Source: Trematomus loennbergii (Eukaryota; Chordata; Actinopteri; Perciformes; Nototheniidae). From it: 64,000 bases of DNA. The translations under genes were made by a program, and so were the position numbers. Under the pieces are notes generated by a model. That model worked only from the letters and a program-made list of their open reading frames with translations. It had not been told where the DNA came from and did not search any database. Where the stretch lies: NCBI GenBank assembly GCA_012861695.1, contig JAAOOA010000387.1, forward strand, positions 186,001 through 250,000. The letters are read 5' to 3'. This document shows, piece after piece, positions 10,427 through 22,175 of this stretch (position 1 is the first letter of the stretch; every line of letters starts with the position of its first letter).

Positions 10427-11268
10427 ATGGCACCCAATTCTTCCTCTAACTCCACCCTCCATCCGGCTGATTGCCAAAACCCCATTTTCATCTTCACAGC
10501 CCTCTACGTCGTCTGCATCCTCTCATCTCTCTTCATCTTCGTCCTCTACATTGGCTTCCAACGATGGAGGAAACCTGGCTCTGCAGCAACAATGAGCCAC
10601 ACCGACGTCTTCACCTGTCACATGGTCATCCTGGAGTTAATCGGAGTTGTGGGGAACACCATGTACTTTACGGTATCTACACTGATGGACATTTTATAAT
10701 TGAAGTAGGGTTAGGCCTCTTTGCCATAGTCTCCCCCGGACAGACTCTGTTCCACCTGCTCACCTGTGTGGAGCGCTACCTGGCTGTTGTTCACCCCGTC
10801 ACTACCTGAGGCTGAGGCAGGGGGCGGGGAGTCAGGATCAGGAACATCAGCATTGGGTGTGTTTGGTGTATTTGCTTCATATCAGCAAGTCTCCAAGTTA
10901 TTATTCTTGCCAGGGTCATTTCAGATTTAGTTTTATTGGTGTTTTCATCGATTGTCGTCTGTTTCTGCAGCATTTCAGTTCTCTTTGTTCTGATTCGCCC
11001 AGGGCCGGGGGAAGGGGGCGGGAACAGGGAGCGTGTTGACCAATCAAAGCAGAGGGCTTTCTACACCATCATGGCCATCATGGCTGCTCTGTTGTTGAGG
11101 TTCCTGAGCAATTTGGTTTTCACTTTGTTGTATATTTCATCAGTGCTGGGTGACTGTGGAGAGAAAGTAATGCTGTGGTCTCTTATCTGGTTCACTGTTC
11201 CCAGCAGTTTGGTTTTACCTCTGCTGTTCCTACAGAGAGCGGGGAAACTACCAGGCTGCAAACACTGA
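10427..11268 (+). pseudogene. Plus-subfamily 7TM receptor, about three frameshifts
   Basis: The coding exon follows an acceptor-like TTCTCTTTCTCCGCAG and begins [16 protein letters not shown], an N-glycosylation-rich extracellular tail. TM1-TM2 read to about 10675, where a base is missing in ATGTACTTTACGG. TM3 with ERYLAVVHP reads in a second frame until another one-base loss in GTCACTACCTGAGG. TM4-TM7 and the end GKLPGCKH read in a third frame. The close copy at 46258-47104 has none of these three lesions but has a different one. An AATAAA signal sits at 11280-11285, just past the stop. Confidence 0.8.
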
Positions 11269-11279
11269 GGCAGTTTGAG

Positions 11280-11285
11280 AATAAA
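11280..11285 (+). terminator. Possible polyadenylation signal AATAAA
   Basis: AATAAA lies about 11 bp beyond the receptor stop codon and is conserved at the same position after the 47104 copy. Other plus-strand copies have ATTAAA there. It is unusually close to the stop, so the 3' UTR would be very short. Confidence 0.35.
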
Positions 11286-11602
11286 AGCAAACAACCTTTA
11301 AGGAACGAGTAACCTTAATTAGCGCATACTTATCTATTAGTGGAGTAGATTCCATTTGTTTGCATTCAATTTGAACATTTTATGGTGTGTGAGTAGTTAA
11401 AGTCTGGTGTTCAAAGTAGATTTTGTGTGTGTTTATACTCCTGTTGCTGCTTTGCTTCAAAATTCAAACAAAAGGTTGACATTTAGCAAAAGTTTAAATG
11501 TTTAAAGTTTTATAAATATATGGTTTTATTCTCCTTTTATAATATGTGTTTTTTTTGTCAATGCTCTTCTTCCAAACTTCAAAATGGTTGTGTTTTAAAC
11601 AG

Positions 11603-11678
11603 CGTCTACACACCTGAAGACTCCAAGGACATGCAGGTGTTCTGGGTTGAGGTTACAAAGTCAACGTCTAACAATTGA
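11603..11678 (+). other. Candidate 3' exon (PEDSKD...VFWVEV)
   Basis: An acceptor-like TTTTAAACAG precedes a short open stretch reading VYTPEDSKDMQVFWVEV and ending TSNN and a stop. The same block with the same reading frame lies 0.3-1.5 kb downstream of the other plus-strand receptors. It could be an alternative last exon or an exon of an unrelated duplicated gene. Confidence 0.4.
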
Positions 11679-11904
11679 CACTTACTATTTTGTACAAGTT
11701 TTATTAATAAAAACGTAGATAAAGTAGAGTTGCTTTATTTCCAAAATGTTGAACTATCTCTTTAAACACTACTTGGACTGACCCTGCGTTTTAACGCATT
11801 AACAACATTTGCCTACCTTGATTGATCTGCAAAGTCTGACGCCTGTTGTGATATATGCTAACCTCTGCTACCGTCCGTCATTCTGTTACATTTAACAATG
11901 AGCA

Positions 11905-12009
<105 letters not shown>

Positions 12010-12349
12010 CTTGTAAACTTTCAATGGTTAAATTAGTATTATATTGCCTTAAAAGTTCAGTAACTTCAAAAGAGCAGGAAAAGGTAGAAGACAGCGTAAC
12101 GATGCAGAAAAATCATTTTGACAGCAAAACGTTATATATGCTTTAGCACAGCAGGGATGCGTCCTGTAATGACAATCAAAGGTACAACTATAGATCTGAG
12201 AGAAATAACTTGTTAGGGGCCATGACCAAGCTATTTTGTGTTTTATTTTGCACTTGAACCCATTCTAAGAATGTGGCTCAGGATGTCGAGCGGTCTCCCA
12301 CCAATCAGAAGGTCAGTGATTCGATCCTGAGCCCCTGCAGTCAAGAAGT

Positions 12350-13000
12350 TGAAGTGTCCTTGCAAAACATTCTGAACCCCAAGTTGCAAAAAGGACAATA
12401 AACTGCATCCCAAATTACTATCTGGTCACATCTACTCAATCCCATTTAGCCAATTGGGCAAGATACTGACCCCCAACTTGCACATAGGCCAGGCTACTCA
12501 ACGCCATAGTGCAAATTGGTAGAGATACTGAACCCCAAATTCTATATTGGGCAAGATACTGAACCCCAAATGAAAATCCTTCAAGTTTCTGAACCCCAAA
12601 AAGCAAATTGGTCAAGAAACTCAACCCCAAAATCCATATATGAAAAGATTATCAAACCGAAATTGCAAATTGCTAAAGATATGGAACCAGAATTATATTT
12701 TGGGCAGGATACTGAATCCCAAATGAAAATCGGTCAAGATTCTGAACCCCAAATTGCACATTTCTAAGGATAATCAACCTCAAATTACAAATACAACAAG
12801 ATATTAACCCCTAATTGCAAATTGTTCAAGATACTGACAACCAAATAAAAAATTGGTCCAGATTCATAAACTCAAATTCCAAATATGACTAGATAATCAA
12901 CCACGAATTGCAAATTGGTTAAAATACTGAACCCCAAATTATATATTGGACAAGATACTGAACCCCAAATGAAAAGTGGTCAAGATTCTGAACTTACTAA
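12350..13000. repeat. Degenerate ~31-bp tandem repeat (CTGAACCCCAAATTG)
   Basis: About 20 diverged units built around AAGATACTGAACCCCAAATT and GCAAATTGGTC. The same family occurs just upstream of coding exon 2 in other plus-strand modules (10.26-10.36, 18.92-19.08, 20.71-20.80, 23.57-23.85 kb) and as the duplicate at 48.24-49.12 kb. An 83-codon frame through it is repeat-encoded and unlikely to be a gene. Confidence 0.85.
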
Positions 13001-13310
13001 GGTTTATGGGGTCATAAATCAATCACTTAACATGTCATAAATACCAAAGTTACATAAACCCTTGTCTTTCAACTACTCATAGGTACCGATATGTTCTTGA
13101 TACGTGATCAAAAAAATGTTGTGAGGAATCACCTCAAAAAAACAAGTCATAAACACAAACAAAGATATTCCCTGGAATCAAATTTAACCACAAAGATTCA
13201 GTCTTATAAGACACAATTCTCTTCACCAATAAATACACATACCTAACCAAATCTCTTAATATCTGTATTTAACTACATATTAATCTATTTCTTTGTTTTA
13301 AAAGATCACC

Positions 13311-13660
13311 CACCTCAGCAAAGTTTCTTCTGATCGTCCTTCTACACCGTCTTCAAACTCTCTGACTACTGTTCACTGCGATCTGATCCAGATATATTTA
13401 AATCTGTATCCGTGATGAAGGTAAGGGAAGCACAGGTGAGAGCAGGACTGACTCATTTAATGGTATTTCTTACGGTAGATTAAAACAGGCACATGTATTT
13501 CTCGCAGTGTGTCTCTGGGAGGTCAGATTGCAGCGACAGCAACTGCATTATTTGAATAGTGCGCCAAATCATCAGCGAGTTGTCTCTGGATGATCTGTAT
13601 AGACATTATACAACTAAAACACAATAAAACACTAAGAGTAATTTATAATGAGATGTAGTC
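13311..13660 (-). promoter_or_regulatory. Orphan minus-type exon 1 and promoter block
   Basis: On the minus strand this ends in GAAACTTTGCTGAG with the donor GTGGGTGATC and has the conserved upstream blocks described at 3.4 kb. No minus-strand coding exon lies downstream; the next sequence is the repeat array and the plus-strand receptor. It is a promoter without a visible gene. Confidence 0.45.
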
Positions 13661-14504
13661 TTTTTTAAATACAGTAATGTTAAACATGTTTATCCTACAA
13701 TATAACATACAGTCATGCTACGTTAAAGTTTAATATTAGATAATTGTTAAGTTTGATAATTGGATAGTTAGGCCTGTTTATAAAGGGTTGGGTTGTCTTG
13801 GTTAAGTCCTCATAAACAAGACATCTCACACTATGTCACATTTTCAAATAAAAATGTCTGTCTTATGCCTACAACTTAAAATAAAGTGTTACCATACAGT
13901 ATGATGTATTACATATTGAACAACCCCATAATTGTTCATTCCACATATAAATTCCTACATTTTGCTATTTGTCTCCTCATGATCAGTATAGACATTATAC
14001 AACAAAAACAAAATAAACACACAGAATATGTTTTAATATATTTATTCCCTCATTATAATACAGCAATGTTTTAAACATTTAATCACAATGCAACATCACA
14101 CAAAAAATATAGTAAAACAAGTCACATTACTTTATATAATTTTATGATAGGCCCAGTTTTGACGGCAGGGAATAGAGTACAGTTGTTATTTACAAAGTAA
14201 TGGACAGAAAGTTGCTAACATCACCGCTAACTGTAGCCTGTTTGTCTTATAAACCATGCTACTATCTAGGGTACTTAATGTAACATATGAAGTTAAAAAC
14301 TTCACTTAAAGTTAAGAAATTTGATTGTTCAATCTGCTATGGCATATTCATGAAATGCTAGGTTGTCTTGGTTAATGCAAGTTGTCATTACAAAAACATA
14401 GCAAACTCATTATTCTTCCAAATTAGTGCAAAAACAAAAATGTTATGCAGATGAAACTATCTCATATGAGCATGATTCTACTTCAAAGTATTACAAAGTT
14501 TTTT

Positions 14505-14582
14505 CTAAATGTACCTGTGGCTCTAACCATCAGTAATGGAGTACCACAGGGTCCTATCCTTGGTCCTCTACTATTTTCCTAA
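14505..14582 (+). mobile_element. RT relic (SNGVPQGPILGPLLF)
   Basis: A short plus-strand stretch encodes the non-LTR RT motif VPQGPILGPLLF, with a TTATGCAGATGAAACTAT YADD-box relic about 80 bp before it, so the order is scrambled. The identical block is at 50.63-50.71 kb. Confidence 0.55.
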
Positions 14583-14790
14583 AAAGTAACTCTGATGTTC
14601 CATATCACTCCTGCAAAAGATATTCTCTACATCGACCTGTGATTATTACCATCCTATTATGAGAACGTAGGTACGGATATCACTCTTGCTGACAGTAAGA
14701 TATCGCAATTTTTTTTTTTTTAAAAACATGGCTTGTATTTGAGAGTTTAAGGTATGATACGCTCACATATAATCCTTCGCTCATCCTGAT

Positions 14791-15344
14791 TCAGTGTTTT
14801 GTTTGCAGCATTGTAATTTTCCTGCCCGGTGTAGAAACAGACTGCCAGATTATGGACATAAAAGTCAAACAAATGTCGTTAACCAACACATTGGCCATCA
14901 GATCCCCAACAAACCTAAACAACAGCACTCCCATTATGGCCATGATGGTGTAGAAAGCCCTCTGTTTTGATTGGTCAACCCGCTCCCTGATTCCGCCCCC
15001 TTCCCCGGCCCTGGACGCTTGAGAACGTAGAGAACTAAAATGCTGCAGAAACAAAGGACAATTAAGAAGGAAACCATCATGCAATAATACAAGGTATCAT
15101 TTAACCCAGTGACATCCCCATAAAAAATAGCCATCAATCCAAAGCAAAATAACCAGACACATCCAATGCTGATGTTCCTGACCCTGACCCCGCCCCCCTG
15201 CGTCAGCCCCAGGTAGATGACGGGGTGAACAACAGCCAGGTAGCGCTCCACACAGGTGAGCAGGTGAAACAGAGCCTCTCCGGTGAAGGTGAAGTGAAGA
15301 ATTGAAAACCCAATAGCCAAAATCGCAGAAATATTGATGAACCC
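14791..15344 (-). pseudogene. Minus-subfamily receptor truncated by TIR element
   Basis: Coding sequence begins inside TM2/ECL1 (GGFINISAILAIG) exactly at the end of the TIR element. It runs through [11 protein letters not shown]4 and TM5 to PGPGKG. There a one-base loss in a C-run shifts the frame into TM6 (IMAIMGVLLFRF), and a deletion removes most of TM7. The N-terminus and TM1 are not found on the far side of the insertion, apart from ~14 bp. The duplicate at 50915-51468 shares the frameshift and the TM7 deletion, so these lesions are ancient rather than assembly errors. Confidence 0.85.
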
Positions 15345-15351
15345 GCCGATG

Positions 15352-16971
15352 CAACACACTCTCACTCCCTAAACGTCCAGGAGCGACGCTTGGTCAGGGT
15401 CCCGTGGCGTGCAGTTGGGACGCGCCGAGGCTCCTTCAGCTTCATAAACGGATGCAAAGAGCTTTCAACTGATTGCAATGTATTCCCATCGGCAGCGGTA
15501 TTTGACGCTCATGGAATCCCCTTCGATTCAGAGAAACGGATGGCAGAAGACACTACACTATCCAGAATCCTCAGCGATCGTTTGGGACTACACCATGTGC
15601 TCTGTTTGACAAACCCCGTGATTATTTCTCAAGCTCTGTGATTGGATGTTGGAGTGGCAGTGCACTAAGTTTACACCGCGTCAAACAGCACTTTGAAATG
15701 GAATAAAACCCATCGACAGCACACTATCCAAATCAAGACTCCAACGTGTCCTACTACTATTTTGCACATCCCTTTCAAGATTTCAAGATTTTCAATGTTT
15801 ATTGAAATATCATATACACAACTACGGTGTAGTTATGCAATGATGACAAACTTGGGTCACAGTCTCTCAACAAGAGATCTATCAATATGTGTGTACCTCC
15901 ACCATTAAACTGTCATATTCTGCACATTTCTTATTCGATCTACATACATCTTATAAGAGTATAATAAATATGTATAATATCGGTTAAAATAAGTGCTTCA
16001 ACATAGTTAACTTTGCAGGAAAGTTGATTGTCAAGTCCCAAAACAAACCATGCAATATTAAACGTTAAGTACTTTGTCAGGCTTAATATAGATACCCCCA
16101 AAGCTTTTTGCTTATATGTATTTAAAAGAAGACCTTAACCTAAAGTATTATTTAATGTTTAAATAAAGCCTAATTAGTTTGTCTGTTTTGCACATCCTCC
16201 TATTCATATCTTTGTACATCCGGCACTAAACTGTTTTATTCTAGATACCATTTACAGTATCTTCTTGATATTTTCTATTCTATATTTCTATCATTGACCT
16301 TCTACTTTCTCCTATTTTGTATATACTCTTAATATTTAAATTTTCATAAAATATAACACATTCAAAAATGAAAGACATTAAGAAAAAGGCATTTTAAACA
16401 GTCATTAAAAAGCAACACAATCTACCTGCATTGCAATTACTCTAAACGTGTAATAACGTGCTTTAACCAGTAGGTGGTTTGGGTTAAAAAGCTGTCAAGT
16501 TTACAGTGTTAACAAAATAAAATATACTGCTGTTTCCGGTTTAGTTCACGACGGATATATTTTGTTATTGTTTTGATATTTGTAACACAAAAGCGATGGA
16601 AAAAACCCACAGCAACACAGAAAAGATGGTCTTAACATGACAAGGATAATCTGGTGTTTTTGAGTTGATGAGTAGTGGAGATATCACTGTCAAATCAATC
16701 GACAGTAAGGAGAATAGTTACTTCCGGGTGTAAAATCCTCCGTTATCCAATGGGAATGGACGCTCACATTGCCTTTAAGGGCCGCCGACATGGACCGATG
16801 CGGTGCTTCCCTGAGCGTCAAATACCGCCGCCGATGGGAATACATTGCAATCAGTTGAAAGCTCTTTGCATCCGTTTATGAAGCTGAAGGAGCCTCGGCG
16901 CGTCCCAACTGCACGCCACGGGACCCTGACCAAGCGTCGCTCCTGGACGTTTAGGGAGTGAGAGTGTGTTG
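15352..16971. mobile_element. TIR element, 1.6-kb short form
   Basis: The element starts CAACACACTCTCACTCCC and ends with its inverse, and is flanked by the 7-bp repeat GCCGATG (15345-15351 and 16972-16978). The right inverted repeat is 331 bp (16641-16971). The left one is shortened by an internal deletion of ~260 bp after position ~15515. The interior to about 15758 matches the start of the 11.4-kb form at 51476. The central ~880 bp (15758-16640) is different and includes TTTTGCACATCC/TGTACATCC repeats typical of dispersed elements. There is no coding capacity, so it would be non-autonomous. Confidence 0.85.
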
Positions 16972-16978
16972 GCCGATG

Positions 16979-17828
16979 AAGAAGAAGAAAATCACATTAC
17001 ATATACATATGTCATGTTGAACATAAGTTTACATTTACTCAAATTGATCATTCCTACAAATGTTGAGCCTAAAGAAGTAAAAACAGACCTTGAAGTGTAA
17101 AAAAAAGAAGGCAACAATTGTAAAATGTATCCTGGTAATTGAAAAAACATTGTTAATTATTACTGCGACTGATCCAAAGCCAGCTTAATGCTCTTTTGTC
17201 TGGGTGTTTAAAACAGGTAAATGAAGGTCTGTGAAGTTTCTTGCATGATGCAAAACATACGCATAGGTTATGACACATTTCATGGTAAATTACACAAGGC
17301 CAATCTGTGTTTCTTAGTTTGAAGGAAGTCAGCAACCCCACTGTTTGAATATGATGCTAATTTCACGTGCAATATCCTCTGTGCTACATGAATATTTGCT
17401 GTGAACAACCACAACATTCATGTTTTTCAAGAATAATAAATAGCGCCATCATCAGTTCACAATTTTAAATGTTTTAAGTTCATTACTCTGATTCATGATA
17501 AAATACCTGCAAACTAATGTAATAAGTGCTAATCAGCAATATTAGCTTGCTAACATACACCTGTGCTAAACTACACAAAAAACAAAATTCTTCAAAATCA
17601 ACATTTATGCAGATGACACCATGTATTTGTCTGTATCTCTATGTGTCTATGTCTATGGATTCCCTCCAAACAAGTTCAAGGGAATAATATACATTTCCTG
17701 TGTTTTGTTTATTGACAGGTAAGTCAGAGGTCAGCAGCAGAATAGCATTAGCATAGCATTCAGCATAGCTGGAAGCCTTCAGTGTTAGCCGGAGAGATTC
17801 TTACTAAAATATGGCCAAATTGTGATTT
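16979..17828. other. Duplicated spacer with RT relic
   Basis: This matches 62875-63720. About 14 bp next to the TIR element (GCCGATGAAGAAGA) still resembles receptor TM2 coding sequence of paralogs, and then the similarity stops. A CATTTATGCAGATGACACCAT RT relic lies near 17600. No gene is recognised. Confidence 0.55.
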
Positions 17829-17829
17829 A

Positions 17830-18010
17830 AAACCAACTGCTGGGCAGATTAAACCCAGTTCCAGAAAACATCACTGACCTGTGATCCATCCAGAGCCCAG
17901 AGCATTACCCACAATTTGTCCGACAAACCACAACCACAGCACTCCCAATATACTTGTGACCATGTTGAAAGCTTTGATTGGTCAACCTGCTCAACTCAGA
18001 GAAAAACACC
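17830..18010 (-). pseudogene. Eroded receptor TM6-TM7 fragment
   Basis: The plus-strand text AACCAACTGCTGGGCAG ... CACAACCACAGCACTCCCA ... GCTTTGATTGGTCAACC aligns piece by piece with the complement of TM7, TM6 and ICL3 of minus-subfamily receptors such as 1830-2020. Reading frame is lost. The duplicate is at 63722-63912. Confidence 0.65.
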
Positions 18011-18474
18011 TTCTTTTAACTCATTCATTTAACTCATACATGGAAATGCCATTACTGCATTAAAATAACTTTTCACCTGCAGGTTTATTTCTTCGTAATT
18101 GTAAAAATGTCGCTGCTCATTTGAAGATAAAGCACTAGTAGTTAACATGTTTTGGCTTGTTAGAGGCTAATGCACTTGTATGAATGTTGCTGTTCTAAAT
18201 TGGTATCCTCATGGCTGATAACAGTGTGAGCTAAATGTAATGTCAGAAGATTACCAAGATTACCACAAACATCTGGAGAGGATGTAAAGCATGTGTGGTT
18301 CTGTATGCTAGGGATTTGAAATGCAAACACTGAATTAGTACCAGTGGTGCTGGAGCTGACCATATAACACCATTAAGAACATTTGCCTGCCATGACTGTT
18401 TGCCAAAATAATGGGTTTGTTATGTAATATGCAAACAAACTTGACAACCCTTGCTGCTGTCTATCATTCTGACA

Positions 18475-18552
18475 CATATTTGGACTTCCTAGCATTGAAA
18501 GGCAGTCATTGCCTTTTGACACAGGACGACCAGACACACAAACTCCTACAAG
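18475..18552 (+). promoter_or_regulatory. Promoter/exon 1 of the receptor at 19197
   Basis: TATA-like CATATTTGGAC (18475-18485) is followed by GCATTGAAAGGCAGTCATTG and a conserved ACTCCTACAAG end with the donor GTTAGT (intron from 18553). It lacks the long CA tract of the 22.5 and 27.5 kb copies. Confidence 0.5.
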
Positions 18553-18919
18553 GTTAGTCTCCTTTAGAACTTTCTAATTATGCCTACGATTTTAAATATA
18601 TAATATAACAATGTGAAACCTGTTAGTATAAGATATCTATAAAAACATGTCTCTCGAATACATCTGTAAATATCACAGCATTTGAGATTTGTAGTTTTCT
18701 GATATGTTCGATGTTCTCTGAATATCCTTAATTCCTGCAAACTAAAAAGTGCAGTAAAAGGTACGAGACAGTATCACTTTGTATCTCATGTTATGTTCTT
18801 GCATACATCTGGCAATATGTTAAAAGTTATTCTGATTGGAAAGTACGTTTTTTTTAGGTTTGTTGGGAATAAGTAATATACAGAGTTGTGAGGGGGTCTT
18901 GTTATAAATATTTTCTGGT

Positions 18920-19085
18920 CAGGTTTAAGGATTGGTCAAGATACTGGACCCCAAATTGAACATTTGGAGGGATACTAAATCCCAAATTGCAAATCGGGGA
19001 ATGTACTGAACCATTTTCACAATTGGTGAAGATACTCAACCCCAAATTGCAATCTGGTTGAAGTACAGAACCCCAAAGTGCCAAC
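18920..19085. repeat. ~31-bp degenerate repeat, intron 1
   Basis: About five units of the ACTGAACCCCAAATTGCAAA family, ending roughly 110 bp before coding exon 2. Confidence 0.75.
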
Positions 19086-19196
19086 ATGTAAACGGATGAA
19101 AGTTAACTTGTGTTACTGTAAAGCCAAATACCATTTCTCATATCCTGTATCATAAATGGACTAACATTCTTCTCTTTGTCCTCGATTCTAATAGAC

Positions 19197-20041
19197 ATGG
19201 CAGCCAATTCCTCCTCCAACTCCACCCTCAATCCGGCTGATTGTAAACACCCCATTCTCGTCTTCACAGCCCTCTACGTCGTCTACATCCTCCTCGTCCC
19301 TCTCTTCATCTTCGTCCTCTACATTGGCTTCCAAAGATGGAGGAAACGTGGCTCTGCAACAACAACGAGCCACTCCGACGTCTTCACCTTTCACATGGTC
19401 ACCCTGGAGTTAATTGGAGTTGTGGGGACACCATCTACTGCTATGGCATCTACTCAAATCAGAAATATTTAACTAAAGTGGGGATGAATGTGTTTTCTGT
19501 AATCTCACCCGGACAGGCTCTGTTTCACCTGCTCACCTGTGTGGAGCGCTACCTGGCTGTTGTTCACCCCGTCATCTACCTGAGGCTGAGACGGGGGGGC
19601 GGGGTCAGGATCAGGAATATCAGCATTGGATGTGTTTGGTGTATTTGCTTCTTTGCAGCAAGTTTGCATGATATTCTTATTGCCTTGATCATTATAACAT
19701 TTGGATATTTGGTCTTCTCCTTGATTGTCGCCAGTTTCTGCAGCATTTCAGTTCTCTTTGTTCTGATTCACCCAGGGCCGGGGGAAGGGGGCGGGAACAG
19801 GGAGCGGGTTGACCAATCAAAGCAGAGGGCTTTCTACACCATCATGGCCATCATGGCTGCCCTGTTGTTGAGGTTCGCAAGCACCCTGGTTTCCTCTTCA
19901 TTGTATATTTCATCAGTGCTGGGTGACTGTGAAGAGCATGCAATGATGTGGTCTCTTTTCTGGTTCAATGTTCCCAGCAGTTTAGTTTTACCTCTGCTCT
20001 TCCTACAGAGAGCGGGGAAACTACCAGGCTGCAAACACTGA
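19197..20041 (+). pseudogene. Plus-subfamily 7TM receptor, single frameshift
   Basis: It starts MAANSSSNSTLNPADC. TM1-TM2 are open to GVVG, where a five-G run seen in the 20.9-kb paralog has four Gs (about 19424-19428). The rest is open in one frame: TM3 with [15 protein letters not shown]4 ISIGCVWCICF, TM5, an ICL3 with PGPGEGGGNRERVDQSKQ, TM6, TM7 and GKLPGCKH. Everything except that one base is intact, so it may be functional if the indel is an assembly artefact. ATTAAA lies at 20054-20059. Confidence 0.75.
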
Positions 20042-20053
20042 GGCAGTTCGAGA

Positions 20054-20059
20054 ATTAAA
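20054..20059 (+). terminator. Possible polyadenylation signal ATTAAA
   Basis: The common ATTAAA variant lies 13 bp after the stop, in the position of AATAAA after the 11268 copy. Confidence 0.3.
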
Positions 20060-20229
20060 GCAAACAGTCTTATATGAAAGTGCAGCATTCATTAAAAGGC
20101 CTTTCCCTTTTGGGAATCTATAACACCATTAGGAACATTTGCTTACTTTGATTGATCGGCCAAATCTGAAGTTTGTTTGGTAATGTGCAAAACTCTGCTG
20201 CCATTTGTCATCCTCAATATCATACAATG

Positions 20230-20336
20230 CACACACACACAAATGAGCACACAAGCACATATATGGACCAGGTTGCTTTGAAAGGAAGTCATTGATTTGC
20301 AGCAGAAGGACGGTCAGAAACAAGAACTCCTTCAAG
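20230..20336 (+). promoter_or_regulatory. Promoter/exon 1 of the receptor at 20877
   Basis: Nearly identical to 9787-9895: a short CA run, CATATATGGAC (20258-20268), then exon 1 ending CTCCTTCAAG with candidate donor GTTGGC (intron from 20337). The 9.79-11.28 and 20.22-21.72 kb segments are a recent duplicate pair. Confidence 0.5.
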
Positions 20337-20876
20337 GTTGGCTTTCTTTTGTATGTTTTTATTAAGTTTACCATTTAGATTTGTAATATAATAACAGTAA
20401 AGCATTTTATATAGTCTACTTAAAATAAATTCCACTGCATGTAAGACTTGTAGGTCCTTAAAGTATCTTTACTTAAGCACAACATTAATGCAACCAACAA
20501 TTACAGTCAAAGATATAGTTTGTGATCTGACAGAATTATAAAGAGATCTTGTTAAATATAGATCTGAATCTATGTTAAAGGGCAAATGTGTCATCTTCTA
20601 TGTTCATCTTTACCTCACTCTTCCTTGCCTGCAACTTTGTAAATATTCTTGAAATGATGGCGCGGTCATCCACCAATCAGAAGGTTGGTGGTTTGCTCCC
20701 AAGCCCCTGCATATCGACAAGTGCAAGACACTGAACCCCAAATTCAGATTAGTCAAGACACTCATCCCCAAACCCTAAATGGGTTGGGGTACTCAAACCC
20801 AAATGTAACTATTTCACATATCCTGTATACATGAACTAACATTCTTCTCTTTCTCCAGTCCTCGTTTCTAATAGTC

Positions 20877-21716
20877 ATGGCACCCAATTCTTCCTCTAAC
20901 TCCACCCTCCATCCGGCTGATTGCCAAAACCCCATTTTCATCTTCACAGCCCTCTACGTCGTCTGCATCCTCTCATCCCTCTCTTCATCTTCGTCCTCTA
21001 CATTGGCTTCCAACGATGGAGGAAACGAGGCTCTGCAGCAACAACGAGCCACACCGACGTCTTCACCTTTCACATGGTCACCCTGGAGTTAATCGGAGTT
21101 GTGGGGGACACCATGTACTGTTACGGTATCTACACTGTGGACAGTTTATAATGAAGTAGGGTCAGGCATCTTTGCCATAGTCTCCCCCGGACAGACTCTG
21201 TTTGACTGCTCACCTGTGTGGAGCGCTACCTGGCTGTTGTTCACCCCGTCACCTACCTGAGGCTGAGGCAGGGGGCGGAGTCAGGATCAGAAACATCAGC
21301 ATTGGGTGTGTTTGGTGTATTTGCTTCATATCAGCAGGTCTCCAAGTTATTATTCTTGCCAAGGTCATTTCAGATTTTGTTATTTTGGTGTTTTCATCAA
21401 TTGTCGTCTGTTTCTGCAGCATTTCAGTTCTCCTTGTTCTGATTCGCCCAGGGCCTGGGGAAGGGGGCGGGAACAGGGAGCGGGTTGACCAATCAAAGCA
21501 GAGGGCTTTCTACACCATCATGGCCATCATGGCTGCTCTGTTGTTGAGGTTCCTGAGCAGCATTGTTACCACTGCGTTCTTTGTTTTAAGATCGTCAGTT
21601 ACATGTCAGGATTATGTATTGATCTGTCTCTTTTCTGGTTCAATGTTCCCAGCAGTTTAGTTTTACCTCTGCTGTTTCTACAGAGAGCGGGGAAACTACC
21701 AGGCTGCAAACACTGA
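20877..21716 (+). pseudogene. Plus-subfamily 7TM receptor, multiple frameshifts
   Basis: [16 protein letters not shown] is followed by TM1. Small indels in the TCATCCCTCTCTTC stretch, after GGACAGTTTATAA, in TGTTTGACTGCTCACC (two bases lost just before CVERY), in the G-run before GTCAGG and in GATCTGTCTC move the frame repeatedly. TM4-TM6 (ISIGCVWCICF to AALLLRFLSSIV) are open. TM7 is recognisable as SSLVLPLLFLQRAG in another frame. It is dead unless several indels are artefacts. Confidence 0.8.
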
Positions 21717-22099
21717 GGCAGTTTGAGAGTTAAAGCAAACAGTCTTATACGACAGAGAGAGCTTAATTAGTGCATAATCATCTATTAGTGGAGTAGATTC
21801 CATTGTGTTAAATTCAATTTGAGCCTTTAATGGTGTGTGAGTAGTCAGGGTTCTGTTGTTCAAGTTGATTTTGTGTGTTTTATACTCCTGTTGTTGCTTT
21901 GCTTCGAAATGCAAACAAAAGGTTGACATTCTGCAAAAAGTTAAAATTGTAAAATAATTATCTTGAATTAAAAAAAATTGAGCAACTCTTTTAATCTTAA
22001 ATGTTTTATAAACATATGGTTTCAAGCTGCTTTTATAATATGTGTTGTTTTTTGTCAATGCTCTTCTTCCAAACTTCAAAATGGTTGTGTTTTAAACAG

Positions 22100-22175
22100 C
22101 GTCTACACACCTGAAGACTCCGAGGACATGCTGGTGTTCTGGGTTGAGGTTACAAAGTCAACGTCTAACAATTGA
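22100..22175 (+). other. Candidate 3' exon (TPEDSEDMLVFWVEV)
   Basis: TTTTAAACAG acceptor, then an open stretch VYTPEDSEDMLVFWVEV and on to TSNN and a stop at 22175. In the 25.2 and 31.3 kb copies the serine codon of PEDSED is AGC instead of TCC, a two-base synonymous difference that hints at coding constraint. It lies about 390 bp beyond the receptor stop. Confidence 0.4.
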
